Assembly: GCA_947589055.1 (NCBI GenBank)
Contig: CANPZL010000003.1
Span: forward strand, 1-64,000
Source: an uncultured Lachnospiraceae bacterium
Lineage (GTDB): Bacteria; Bacillota; Clostridia; Lachnospirales; Lachnospiraceae
Length of the DNA stretch: 64,000 nt
Direction of reading: 5' to 3'
How positions within the stretch are numbered: position 1 is the first letter of the stretch; each line of letters begins with the position of its first letter. Position numbers and translations under genes: made by a program. Below are positions 17,225 to 26,317 of the stretch, in pieces. The notes below the pieces were generated by a model that saw only the letters and a list, made by a program, of their open reading frames with translations, made no database searches and was not told the DNA's origin.

Positions 17225-18634
17225 ATGACAAGGCAAAAGCTTTACGATACCAAAATTTCAAAGAATCTTCCAGAGTATGCGCAAGCTGCCCGGAAAACTT
17301 ATTTTTGGGCGGAACAAAAGGGTAAACAGGAAGAAAAGAACGGAAGCTTCGTTCAGGCGTCAACCGTTTATTGCATTGCCACAACGGTATATGCGTATGT
17401 AGAATGGTTATTAGCTGATGCAAAAAATCGTAATCTGAAACGGTTGTATTTTTTGGCAAGAGATGGTTATCAGATGCTTGAAGTCGCACGCATTATTAAG
17501 AAACGACGAAACTATGATTTGGAACTGCGATATTTGTATTGTTCCCGTTATGCGCTTCAACTGCCGATTTTTCATAGTACGGAAGATTACTTGGATTATA
17601 TTTGCGTTGGCGGTAAGGAAGTTTTGCTCCGGCAGGTATTGGAGCGGGGAGGATTGACGCAGTTAGAAGTCGAGACTGTACTAAAAGAACAGGGAAAGAC
17701 AGGGGATATGCATCTGTCATATCAGGAGATACAAAACCTGAAGATGGAGTTAAAGAAAAGTGAATATTTTAAGGAATGTGTGTTTGATCATTCGGAAAAA
17801 GCGTATGATACTTGCATTGCATATTTAAAACAGGAGGGGCTTTTTGATTCTGAACCGTATGGAATTGTGGACAGCGGCTGGATTGGAACCATGCAGGCGG
17901 CATTACAGAGGCTGTTGAGGTTGGCAGGAAGCTCTACGGAATTAGAAGGGTATTACTTTGGCTTGTATGATGTTCCGGTTTATATGGATGAAAAGCGTTA
18001 TCATACGTTTTATTTTTCTGCCAATGGCGGATACAAAAGAAAGATGTGGTTTAACAATAATCTATTTGAAGTGATTTTTTCCGCTCCGGAAGGGACTACG
18101 CTGGGGTATGAAAAGGATGGCATGAAATATAAACCGATACTCGGATGCGAAAAAATGCAGAATGTACCGTGCGGCCAGCAGCTTCCGGTTATTCGGAAAT
18201 TTGCAGAGGAACTCTGTTTGCAGCCGGAAGTTATACAGGATACGGAAGCGTTGCGGCGAAGGCTGAGCCGGGGAATTGCGAAAGTATTAAAGGAATTTAT
18301 GATATACCCTTCCAGGGAAGAGGCGAAACAGTATGGTGATATAGAATTTACAGATCATGTGCTGGATCGTGAGGCTACAGTGCTTGCCGAGTCGTTAACC
18401 ATAAAGGAGTTAAGACGGAATCATTTGTTTTATCGTTATATTCAAAGGCGAAAGGGAAATTATGTGCCGACCAGTTATTGGCTGGCTGGAACCCTGATGC
18501 GGATTGAACTGAGGCCGATACAAGTGTCGTGGCACCGCTTTTGGATCTTGGCATATAAGTATGCTGTTTATATGAAAAAAGATATGATACGGGCAATCAA
18601 TAAAAGAAAAGCCGGAGTGAACGGATATGCGTAA
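17225..18634 (+). CDS. Stand-alone RDG/DxGW-domain protein (COG5610-like, without HAD part)
   Basis: A 469-residue protein without signal peptide or membrane helix. Residues 79-81 form RDG in LYFLARDGYQM, followed by YLYCSRYA, VDSGWIG (V215-G221) and a later NNNLFEVIFSAPEG block. The same ordered motifs occur in the C-terminal half of the HAD-fused protein at 21828 (LFLSRDGD, YVYWSRS, VDIGWAG, NIYWELLLASP). I recognise the architecture as resembling COG5610, whose C-terminal domain has no function known to me. It sits between GT2 and the ABC permease, overlapping the permease start by 8 bases. A role in glycan assembly or modification is inferred from position. Confidence 0.6.
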   Translation: MTRQKLYDTKISKNLPEYAQAARKTYFWAEQKGKQEEKNGSFVQASTVYCIATTVYAYVEWLLADAKNRNLKRLYFLARDGYQMLEVARIIKKRRNYDLELRYLYCSRYALQLPIFHSTEDYLDYICVGGKEVLLRQVLERGGLTQLEVETVLKEQGKTGDMHLSYQEIQNLKMELKKSEYFKECVFDHSEKAYDTCIAYLKQEGLFDSEPYGIVDSGWIGTMQAALQRLLRLAGSSTELEGYYFGLYDVPVYMDEKRYHTFYFSANGGYKRKMWFNNNLFEVIFSAPEGTTLGYEKDGMKYKPILGCEKMQNVPCGQQLPVIRKFAEELCLQPEVIQDTEALRRRLSRGIAKVLKEFMIYPSREEAKQYGDIEFTDHVLDREATVLAESLTIKELRRNHLFYRYIQRRKGNYVPTSYWLAGTLMRIELRPIQVSWHRFWILAYKYAVYMKKDMIRAINKRKAGVNGYA

Positions 18635-19409
18635 GGAAAAGAAATCAAAAAAGAGAAAACAATATATTTTTATTCTTCGTGAATTAACCGGAAGAGAATT
18701 CAAGCGGAAATATGCCAGAAGTTTTCTGGGAATTATATGGAGTGTACTAAATCCATTGTTATATATGACGGTTATGGCAATGGTGTTTACTTATATCTTC
18801 AGTAATTCCATAGAAAAATATCCGGTATATCTTATGTGCGGCCAGATTACCTATTCCCTGTTTTCGGGGATTACTAATACCTCGATGGGAGCATTGGTTG
18901 ATAATAAAAATATGCTGATAAAAGTTAAATTTCCAAAACTGATTTTTCCCCTGTCCAGAGGAATGATTGCGTTAGTAAACTTTTTTTATAGTTTGATCGC
19001 TTTAGTGATTGTTATGATTTTTTTTCAGGTAAAACCAAGCTTTTATATGTTATTGGTGCCTATTGATATATTGTTTTTGTTTTTGTTTAGTATGGGGGTC
19101 GGGTATATATTATCGGTGCTTTATGTATTTTTTGATGATGTGAAATACCTGTATTCCGTTTTTTTGACCCTGTTAATGTATTGTTCGGCAATATTCTATT
19201 CAATTAACCGGTTATCGCCGATGATGCAGACAGTAGTAGCAACAAATCCAATTTATAACTATGTCACTATTTTCCGTAATTGCATGATTTATTCCACAAT
19301 GCCGAGCGGCGTGGAATTCTATCAGATGGCGGCTTGGGGATTGGGAATGTATATAATCGGTACTTATGTATTTTGGAAATCGCAGAATAATATTATGCAA
19401 AAACTGTAA
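18627..19409 (+). CDS. ABC-2 type polysaccharide export permease (Wzm/TagG-like)
   Basis: A 260-residue integral membrane protein with six hydrophobic segments. REFKRKYARSFLGIIWSVLNP is the typical N-terminal interfacial stretch of the polysaccharide/teichoic-acid export permeases. It would dimerise and pair with the ATPase encoded next to move a lipid-linked polymer to the outer face of the membrane. The ATG overlaps the preceding stop. No Wzx flippase or Wzy polymerase is present in the locus, which agrees with an ABC-dependent export route. Confidence 0.9.
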   Translation: MRKEKKSKKRKQYIFILRELTGREFKRKYARSFLGIIWSVLNPLLYMTVMAMVFTYIFSNSIEKYPVYLMCGQITYSLFSGITNTSMGALVDNKNMLIKVKFPKLIFPLSRGMIALVNFFYSLIALVIVMIFFQVKPSFYMLLVPIDILFLFLFSMGVGYILSVLYVFFDDVKYLYSVFLTLLMYCSAIFYSINRLSPMMQTVVATNPIYNYVTIFRNCMIYSTMPSGVEFYQMAAWGLGMYIIGTYVFWKSQNNIMQKL

Positions 19410-19427
19410 GGCGAAAAGGAGTAGAAC

Positions 19428-20489
19428 ATGGATAATTTGAATCTGCCAGAGCAGTTAATGATTATTTTGATCATTCTGTTTTTAATAGATGTATCCGGTA
19501 TCCTGTTATATATCTATCTGACCGGGAAAAAACAAACACGAAGCAAGTCTGAAAAGATGAGCCGTGATATAACCGGTCGACAGAAGGAAGAGTACGAAGA
19601 TACAGAAGATTTTGAAGATCCGAAGGAAGAGACAGCAAGTACAGAAGAACAGCGGTCAGTAGAAAAAGAAGTTTTTACTGGGCAAAGTGATGTGGAGATA
19701 AATTCTTTACTGACAGATATTGAGGAAAGTCTTTGGAAAAGTCCGCAGATCCCGGTGATCCAGGTGAAAAATGTCACAATGGAGTTTAAGGTGGCCACCA
19801 TTCAAACATCCGGAATAAAAGAGTTGTTGATCATGAAATTTAAGAGACAAAATACTTTCCGTAAGTTAAAAGCGCTGGATCAGATCAACTTTACTATTCA
19901 AAGAGGAGAAATTGTAGGAATTATAGGAACGAATGGTTCTGGTAAAAGTACGCTTTTAAAGATTATATCTGGCGCTCTGAAGCCGACTTTGGGTAAGGTG
20001 AAGGTGGATAACAGCAAGGTGCAATTACTTACACTCGGCACTGGTTTTGATATGGAATTGACGGGTCGGGAAAATATTTATTTGAACGGGGCGTTAATCG
20101 GATACAGTAAGGATTATATTGAACGACATTTTGATGAAATTGTTTCTTTCGCAGAGTTAGAAGATTTTATAGATGAAAAATTGAGGAATTATTCGTCAGG
20201 TATGGTGTCCCGTTTGGGTTTTGCGATCGCAACCAGCGGAAAAGCGGCAGAGATTTTAATTTTAGATGAAGTATTGGCAGTTGGAGATATCAATTTTCAA
20301 AAAAAGAGTATGAAACGTATTCAGGAAATGATACATGGCGGCTCAACAGTGATAATTGTATCGCATTCGATCGGCGTTATAACAAAGCATTGTACAAGGG
20401 CAATCTGGATTGAAAAAGGAAAACTAATGGCGGATGGAAATCCGGAAAAAGTATGTGAAAAATACGTAAAAATGCAGAATAACACATGA
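19428..20489 (+). CDS. Membrane-tethered ABC transporter ATPase for polysaccharide export (Wzt/TagH-like)
   Basis: A 353-residue ATPase. Walker A is GTNGSGKST at 167-175, the signature is NYSSGMVSRLGFA and Walker B is ILILDEVLAVGD. Unusually, residues about 10-32 form a hydrophobic helix, followed by a highly acidic linker of about 60 residues, before the ATPase domain begins near residue 110. Wzt-type ATPases usually begin directly with the nucleotide-binding domain and may carry a C-terminal sugar-binding domain, which is absent here. The start is firm: AAGGAG lies seven bases upstream. It pairs with the permease 18 bases upstream. Confidence 0.9.
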   Translation: MDNLNLPEQLMIILIILFLIDVSGILLYIYLTGKKQTRSKSEKMSRDITGRQKEEYEDTEDFEDPKEETASTEEQRSVEKEVFTGQSDVEINSLLTDIEESLWKSPQIPVIQVKNVTMEFKVATIQTSGIKELLIMKFKRQNTFRKLKALDQINFTIQRGEIVGIIGTNGSGKSTLLKIISGALKPTLGKVKVDNSKVQLLTLGTGFDMELTGRENIYLNGALIGYSKDYIERHFDEIVSFAELEDFIDEKLRNYSSGMVSRLGFAIATSGKAAEILILDEVLAVGDINFQKKSMKRIQEMIHGGSTVIIVSHSIGVITKHCTRAIWIEKGKLMADGNPEKVCEKYVKMQNNT

Positions 20490-20596
20490 TAATTAGAATA
20501 AAAAATAAGGATTTTGAACGGATAACGATAAAACAGGGTATTTTAACATAAGAATAGTGAAAATGACTAGTTAAAGGAAATGGAAGGAGAAAAAAG

Positions 20597-21712
20597 ATGG
20601 AATATGATTATCTGATCGTGGGAGCTGGCTTATTTGGAGCTGTATTTGCTTATGAAGCAAAAAAGGCCGGAAAAAAAGTATTCGTAGTGGAGCAGCGGTC
20701 CCATATAGGAGGTAATATTTATACGGAAGAAATACAAGGCATTCAGGTGCATAAATATGGAGCGCATATTTTTCATACGAATAATACAGAGATATGGAAT
20801 TATGTAAATCAATTTGCTGAATTTAATCGGTTTACAAACTCGCCGGTAGCCAATTATAAAGGAGAACTGTATTCGCTTCCGTTTAATATGTGGACATTTA
20901 ATAAAATGTGGGGCTGCTTAACGCCGGAGGAAGCAAAAGCAAAGATTGAAAAGCAGCGTATCGAAGCAGGAATTACCAAACCGCAGAACTTGGAAGAACA
21001 GGCGATCAGTCTGGTAGGGAAGGATATTTATGAAAAACTGGTAAAGGGATATACTGAAAAGCAATGGGGCAGGCCCTGCGATCAGCTGCCATCGTTTATT
21101 ATTAAAAGACTACCCGTGCGGTTTACATTTGATAACAATTACTTTAATGCCCGTTATCAAGGGATTCCCATTGGCGGATATACAAAAATGATTCAAAATA
21201 TGCTGGAAGGAATTGAGGTTCGCTTGAATGTGAATTATTTGGAAGAAAAGGAAACGCTCGATTCCCTTGCAGAGAAAGTGATATATACAGGTCCGATTGA
21301 TGAATATTTTCAATATCGTTTAGGAGCATTGGAATATCGGTCTGTTCGATTCGAAACGGAGATTTTAGATGTGCCTAATTATCAGGGAAATGCTGTTGTC
21401 AATTATACAGACAGTGAGACGCCCTGGACCCGGATTATTGAACATAAATGGTTTGATTTTGGTGAGCAGGAAAAGACGGTTATCAGCAGAGAATATTCCT
21501 CTGAATGGCAGACCGGCGGGGAACCATATTATCCGATTAACAATGAGAAAAATGAAGAACTTTATCAGGAGTATAAAGCATTAGCGCTTTCTGAAACAAA
21601 AGCATTGTTTGGAGGAAGACTAGGAGAATATAAGTATTATGATATGGATCAGGTGATTGAAAAGGCATTAGCACTGGTAAAACAGGAAATCGAGTGCAGG
21701 GATATGAGATAA
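20597..21712 (+). CDS. glf: UDP-galactopyranose mutase
   Basis: A 371-residue FAD enzyme that converts UDP-galactopyranose to UDP-galactofuranose. The N-terminal FAD motif is IVGAGLFGAVFA, followed by GGNIYTEEIQGIQVHKYGAHIFHT, which continues in family-typical form, and RLPVRFTFDNNYF. Length is normal. The ribosome site GGAAGGAG is strong. Together with galE in the same locus it supplies galactofuranose, so the exported glycan probably contains that sugar. It follows the ABC ATPase after 107 bases in which I see no gene or terminator. Confidence 0.95.
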   Translation: MEYDYLIVGAGLFGAVFAYEAKKAGKKVFVVEQRSHIGGNIYTEEIQGIQVHKYGAHIFHTNNTEIWNYVNQFAEFNRFTNSPVANYKGELYSLPFNMWTFNKMWGCLTPEEAKAKIEKQRIEAGITKPQNLEEQAISLVGKDIYEKLVKGYTEKQWGRPCDQLPSFIIKRLPVRFTFDNNYFNARYQGIPIGGYTKMIQNMLEGIEVRLNVNYLEEKETLDSLAEKVIYTGPIDEYFQYRLGALEYRSVRFETEILDVPNYQGNAVVNYTDSETPWTRIIEHKWFDFGEQEKTVISREYSSEWQTGGEPYYPINNEKNEELYQEYKALALSETKALFGGRLGEYKYYDMDQVIEKALALVKQEIECRDMR

Positions 21713-21827
21713 TATTTGAAAGAGGGAAAGTGCTGTAGTCGATTTTAGCTTTATATTTTGATAGACCTATGGTATGCTCTTTATAGTTTCTTTTTATATA
21801 TAGATTATTTTATCAATTAGTGTGAAT

Positions 21828-23912
21828 ATGAGTATGAGTATGAAGGCTGGTAGTGTAAGCGTGAGGACAAAGCTGTATCATTTTTTAGTTAATCGTCATA
21901 ATGGCATTCGCGAACGTTATCATCAGATGCATGATGGAACGTCGGGTATAAAAAAAGTGCTTTCGTGGGTGTATTTATTATGGTTGAATTTTTGTTATTA
22001 TTTTCTGTTCTTACGTTTTTTAGGCAAAACGAGACCGGTTAAATTTTTGGAAGAAAAAAATCTACCTTTAGAAATTAGCGAATCGGAAATGCATACTAAG
22101 AAACTGAAAAGAATTGAGGAATATGTAGAATTACTTTCACGGTACGATGTGATTTCTTTTGATATTTTTGATACGCTTCTTTTCAGACCATTTTCAGAAC
22201 CTGAAGATTTGTTTTACTTTCTTTCCTTGAAACTTGGTATGCTGGACTTTCAACGAATCCGGAAAGAACAAGAAATTTTAGCAAGGCAGGATTGTTATAA
22301 ACAAAAGGGACATTATGAAGTTACCTTTCAGGAAATCTGGAACCGCATCGAACGGGAAACCGGGAAATCAGCGGAAGAAGGTATGCAGATGGAGCAAGAG
22401 TTAGAGCAACAATTTTGTTATGCAAATCCTTTTATGAAAGAAGTATTTCAAGCTTTGCAAAAACAGGGGAAAGAGATAATCATTATTTCAGATATGTATT
22501 TGCCGAAAGCCTTTTTGCAGAAACTTTTAGAACAAAATGGATTTACCTGTATAAAACGGTTATATGTTTCCTGTGAATATGGTGTCAGTAAATATGACGG
22601 TGGACTTTACCGAAAGATCAAAGAAGATTTTGAAAATACAGGTTCGATCGTTCATGTAGGTGATAATGAATATAGTGATGGCAGACAAGCAAAGAATAAT
22701 GGCTTTAATAGTGTCCTTTATCCTAATGTCAATCAAATGGCACTGTCATATAGATCTTATGATCTATCCCCTATGATCGGTGGCGCTTATCGGGGAATTG
22801 TAGATAATCATTTGTATCAAGGACTGCGTTCTTATTCTCTGGAATACGAGTATGGTTTTATTTATGGCGGATTGTTTGTGTTAGGGTATTGTCATTTTAT
22901 TTATGAATACTGTAGAGATAATCAGATTACAAAGATATTGTTTTTATCTAGGGATGGTGATATATTAAAGCAGGTTTACGATAAGCTATATCCGGAAGCA
23001 AATACAGAATATGTATATTGGTCAAGATCTATTGCTACAAAGTTAATGGCAGAGCATGATAGATATGATTATATTCGCAGATTTTTATATCAAAAAGTAA
23101 ATAAAAATATTTCTATCAATAAGATATTATCATCTATGGAACTTGACTTTTTACAGGAAAAACTGATGAATTGGCATGATAACAGCAAAAATTCTTTGTT
23201 ATCAGGAACGGATCTATTAACAGATAAAAATGTAGAGATATTAAAACAATTTTTGTTATCTCATTTTGATGCAATTATTGATGCATATCATGAACAAAAT
23301 GAGGCGGCAAAATGCTATTATTCCAAGATATTAGATGGAGAAAAAAAGGCAGCAGCTGTTGACATTGGCTGGGCAGGTAGTGGTGCGATTTCACTTTCAT
23401 ATCTTGTAGAACGGGTCTGGAAACTGCCTTGTGAAATCACTGGATTGATTGCAGGTACAAATACCATAAATAGTCCGGAACCGTATGCAAGCGAAAGTTT
23501 CTTACAGGCGGGGAAATTAAGTGCATATCTGTTTTCGCAAGCGGACAATCGAGATGTGATGAAAAACCATGATTGCAACATTGATGATAATATTTATTGG
23601 GAACTGCTTTTAGCTTCTCCAACTAAATCGTTTATCGGATTTGCATTTGATAAAGATACATGGGATTCAGGAAAAAAGGAAATTCAATTTCGGTTTGGAA
23701 ACGAGGAACCGAACCAGAAGGGAATGAAAGAAATCCAAAAGGGTATCTTAGATTTTGTAGAAGAATATGAAAATCATTTTAAGGCGTTTCCTTATATGAT
23801 GAATATTAGCGGCAGAGATGCTTATGCGCCTATGCTGGTGGCATTCAGCCATAATCGCAGGTTTTTAAAAGTACTTAGAAAACGTTTTTCTCCTGTGATC
23901 GATATAGGATAA
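21828..23912 (+). CDS. HAD-domain/RDG-DxGW-domain fusion protein (COG5610-like)
   Basis: A 694-residue two-part protein. The N-terminal part has a HAD motif, FDIFDTLLF (D112, D115, T116), with IIISDMYLPK and VGDNEYSDG further on. The C-terminal half carries LFLSRDGD, YVYWSRS, VDIGWAG and NIYWELLLASP, the same order as in the stand-alone protein at 17225. HAD phosphatases release phosphate from sugars or lipids; the second domain is uncharacterised to me. No good ribosome site exists: GTG 21822 and ATGs 21828, 21834 and 21840 are all possible, and I chose 21828 arbitrarily among them. The preceding 109 bases show no gene. Confidence 0.7.
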   Translation: MSMSMKAGSVSVRTKLYHFLVNRHNGIRERYHQMHDGTSGIKKVLSWVYLLWLNFCYYFLFLRFLGKTRPVKFLEEKNLPLEISESEMHTKKLKRIEEYVELLSRYDVISFDIFDTLLFRPFSEPEDLFYFLSLKLGMLDFQRIRKEQEILARQDCYKQKGHYEVTFQEIWNRIERETGKSAEEGMQMEQELEQQFCYANPFMKEVFQALQKQGKEIIIISDMYLPKAFLQKLLEQNGFTCIKRLYVSCEYGVSKYDGGLYRKIKEDFENTGSIVHVGDNEYSDGRQAKNNGFNSVLYPNVNQMALSYRSYDLSPMIGGAYRGIVDNHLYQGLRSYSLEYEYGFIYGGLFVLGYCHFIYEYCRDNQITKILFLSRDGDILKQVYDKLYPEANTEYVYWSRSIATKLMAEHDRYDYIRRFLYQKVNKNISINKILSSMELDFLQEKLMNWHDNSKNSLLSGTDLLTDKNVEILKQFLLSHFDAIIDAYHEQNEAAKCYYSKILDGEKKAAAVDIGWAGSGAISLSYLVERVWKLPCEITGLIAGTNTINSPEPYASESFLQAGKLSAYLFSQADNRDVMKNHDCNIDDNIYWELLLASPTKSFIGFAFDKDTWDSGKKEIQFRFGNEEPNQKGMKEIQKGILDFVEEYENHFKAFPYMMNISGRDAYAPMLVAFSHNRRFLKVLRKRFSPVIDIG

Positions 23913-23939
23913 ATAAATGAAAGAAATGAGGCGGAAACG

Positions 23940-24962
23940 ATGGCAATTTTAGTGACTGGAGGAGCAGGCTATATAGGAAGCCATGCTTGTGTGGAACTGG
24001 TAAAAGCAGGCTATGACGTTGTAATAATGGATAATCTATCGAATGCCAAAATGGAAGTCATAAAGCGGGTCGAAATGCTTACGAAGAAATCCATTCCATT
24101 TTACAAAGTGGATTTATTAGATCAGGAAGGATTAGAAAAGATTTTTACAAAGGAAACCATTACCGCAGTTATGCATTTTGCAGGAGTAAAGGCAGTGGCG
24201 GAATCCGTTCGGAATCCTTTGAAGTATTATCAAAATAATGTGACAGGCACTTTGATATTATGCAACGTCATGCAAAAATTCGGAGTGAAAAATATCATAT
24301 TCAGTTCTTCTGCAACCGTTTATGGAAATCCTGAGTTTGTTCCCATTACAGAGGACTGTCCACTGGGTGAGATTGCCAGCCCTTATGGAAGGACAAAGGC
24401 GATGCTGGAACAGATTTTAATGGACCTGCATACAGCCGATCCCGAATGGAATGTGGTATTACTGCGTTATTTTAATCCCATCGGCGCACATGAAAGTGGT
24501 ATGATAGGGGAAGATCCGAAAGGGATTCCGAATAATCTGATCCCATATATTTCTCAGGTTGCGATCGGCAAACAGGATTATTTGAAAGTATTTGGAAATG
24601 ATTATCCAACGCCAGATGGCACAGGCGTGAGAGATTATATCCACGTTGTAGATTTAGTAAAAGGACATGTTAAGGCATTAAAGAAAATAGAACCGGGTTC
24701 CGGTGTTAGCATTTTCAATCTGGGAACCGGAAAGGGATATAGCGTGCTGGAGGTTTTGCACGCATATGAAAAGGCTTGTGGGAAAACGCTTCCATATGTG
24801 ATAGAATCGAGAAGAGAAGGCGATGTGGCTTCTTATTATTGCAATCCTTTGAAAGCCGAACAGGAATTGGGATGGAAGGCGGAAAAGGACTTGAAGGAAA
24901 TGTGTATAGACTCATGGAAATGGCAATGTATGAATCCAAATGGCTATGAAGAAATGGATTGA
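23940..24962 (+). CDS. galE: UDP-glucose 4-epimerase
   Basis: A 340-residue short-chain dehydrogenase-type enzyme that interconverts UDP-glucose and UDP-galactose with bound NAD. VTGGAGYIGSHACVELVKAG is the Rossmann NAD motif, SSSATVYG supplies the catalytic serine, and the YGRTK catalytic Tyr/Lys pair follows. Length is typical. GAGGCGGA precedes ATG. It supplies UDP-galactose to the galactopyranose mutase encoded upstream. UDP-GlcNAc epimerisation is possible. Confidence 0.95.
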   Translation: MAILVTGGAGYIGSHACVELVKAGYDVVIMDNLSNAKMEVIKRVEMLTKKSIPFYKVDLLDQEGLEKIFTKETITAVMHFAGVKAVAESVRNPLKYYQNNVTGTLILCNVMQKFGVKNIIFSSSATVYGNPEFVPITEDCPLGEIASPYGRTKAMLEQILMDLHTADPEWNVVLLRYFNPIGAHESGMIGEDPKGIPNNLIPYISQVAIGKQDYLKVFGNDYPTPDGTGVRDYIHVVDLVKGHVKALKKIEPGSGVSIFNLGTGKGYSVLEVLHAYEKACGKTLPYVIESRREGDVASYYCNPLKAEQELGWKAEKDLKEMCIDSWKWQCMNPNGYEEMD

Positions 24963-25006
24963 CAGGTATCTGGTTAAGGATTGTTATACGAAAGTAAGGA
25001 CAGAAA

Positions 25007-26317
25007 ATGAAACATAGAGCATTTAGTGTTTGGGAAAGTCTGATAATTTTTATATTGCTTGGGGCGGAATCCTGTTATTTCTTATTGCTTCCATTTACGG
25101 TTGAATATTCAGGATATGGTCTGCTTGGCGGATATTTGTTATTGCTGCTTGTATATCCAATATCCAGGAAGCAAAAAACCAATATTTCAAAACGAGAAAC
25201 GTACCTTACGATTTTTTTTCGTTGGTTAGTGCTTAATCTTGCAACCATAGCTCTCATTTTAAATCAAGAGGAGATTATTTTAAAAAGAGATATACTGTTT
25301 CGTTTTTTATTGTTAGCAGGAATTGGAGGATTCTCTCTTTATTTGCTTTTGTTTATAGAACGTTTATATTTGAAGTTCAAAAGAAAAGGAGAAATCAAAA
25401 GCTTAGTTATTTATGGAAGAGCGGATGAGGCCATTTGTAAGAATATAGATAAGAAATCGGAAAAGGGTTTTAAATTCCATGATTCCGCTTTTTGTTATTT
25501 TATCTCTGCCGAAGAAAGACAGGACAAGCTGGAAAAACTGCTGTTGCAATATGATCGGGCTTATATTTTAGATATTCCTGCACAAAGGCGGAATGAATTG
25601 TTGAAGTTGTGTTTTAAAACCGAAAAGCCGGTATACTGTATATCAAAATTGTCAGATATTATGATCCAGGGAGGGTATACGGTAAAGGATGAAGATAAAG
25701 CCTTTTTTTGCTGTGAAAAATACCGTTTGGATAAAAGCGAGGAATTTGTTAAACGGTGCTTTGATCTGCTGGGTTCTTGTCTTGCATTAGTAATTTTGTC
25801 ACCATTATTTCTTATTATTGCTTTGTGTATAAAACTGGAGGACGGAGGTTCCGTAATCTATAAGCAAATACGGTGTACGAAGGATAATAAGGAATTTTGG
25901 ATTTACAAATTCCGGAGTATGGTCGTAGATGCCGAACCGGAGGGTGCGATGCTTGCGGAAGAAAGTGATAGACGGATAACGAAGGTAGGATCGATTTTGC
26001 GGAATACCAAGTTAGATGAGCTTCCCCAGTTAGTGAATATCCTACGGGGAGATATGAGCTTTGTAGGCCCCAGACCGGAACGTCCGGAATTGATTAGCAG
26101 GATTGTAGATGAGGTTCCGGAATTCTCTTTTCGCACATATGTAAAAGCCGGTTTGACCGGTTATGCGCAAGTACAGGGGAATTATAGTACGCTGCCGTTA
26201 GATAAACTTAAGTGGGATTTGATGTATATCAATCAGTATTCCTTTTTTCTGGATTTGAAGATTATGTTTATGACACCGTTCGTTATTTTTATGAAGAACA
26301 ATCGGGAGGATAAGTAG
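25007..26317 (+). CDS. Polyprenyl-phosphate sugar-1-phosphate transferase (WbaP/WcaJ type)
   Basis: A 436-residue polytopic membrane enzyme. The N-terminal third has about four hydrophobic helices, a degenerate middle domain follows, and from about residue 245 lies the bacterial sugar transferase domain (KRCFDLLGSCLALVILSPLF, IYKFRSMVVDAE, GDMSFVGPRPERPE). It starts glycan assembly by moving a sugar phosphate, often galactose or GlcNAc, from UDP-sugar to undecaprenyl phosphate. In this locus galactose is plausible because glf and galE are present. It ends directly before the next gene's ATG. Confidence 0.9.
   Translation: MKHRAFSVWESLIIFILLGAESCYFLLLPFTVEYSGYGLLGGYLLLLLVYPISRKQKTNISKRETYLTIFFRWLVLNLATIALILNQEEIILKRDILFRFLLLAGIGGFSLYLLLFIERLYLKFKRKGEIKSLVIYGRADEAICKNIDKKSEKGFKFHDSAFCYFISAEERQDKLEKLLLQYDRAYILDIPAQRRNELLKLCFKTEKPVYCISKLSDIMIQGGYTVKDEDKAFFCCEKYRLDKSEEFVKRCFDLLGSCLALVILSPLFLIIALCIKLEDGGSVIYKQIRCTKDNKEFWIYKFRSMVVDAEPEGAMLAEESDRRITKVGSILRNTKLDELPQLVNILRGDMSFVGPRPERPELISRIVDEVPEFSFRTYVKAGLTGYAQVQGNYSTLPLDKLKWDLMYINQYSFFLDLKIMFMTPFVIFMKNNREDK

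Noticed and set aside
17225-18634. Stand-alone RDG/DxGW protein as a truncated HAD pseudogene
   Set aside because: It has a good ribosome site, full-length frame, tight overlap with the next gene and intact motifs, so it looks functional.
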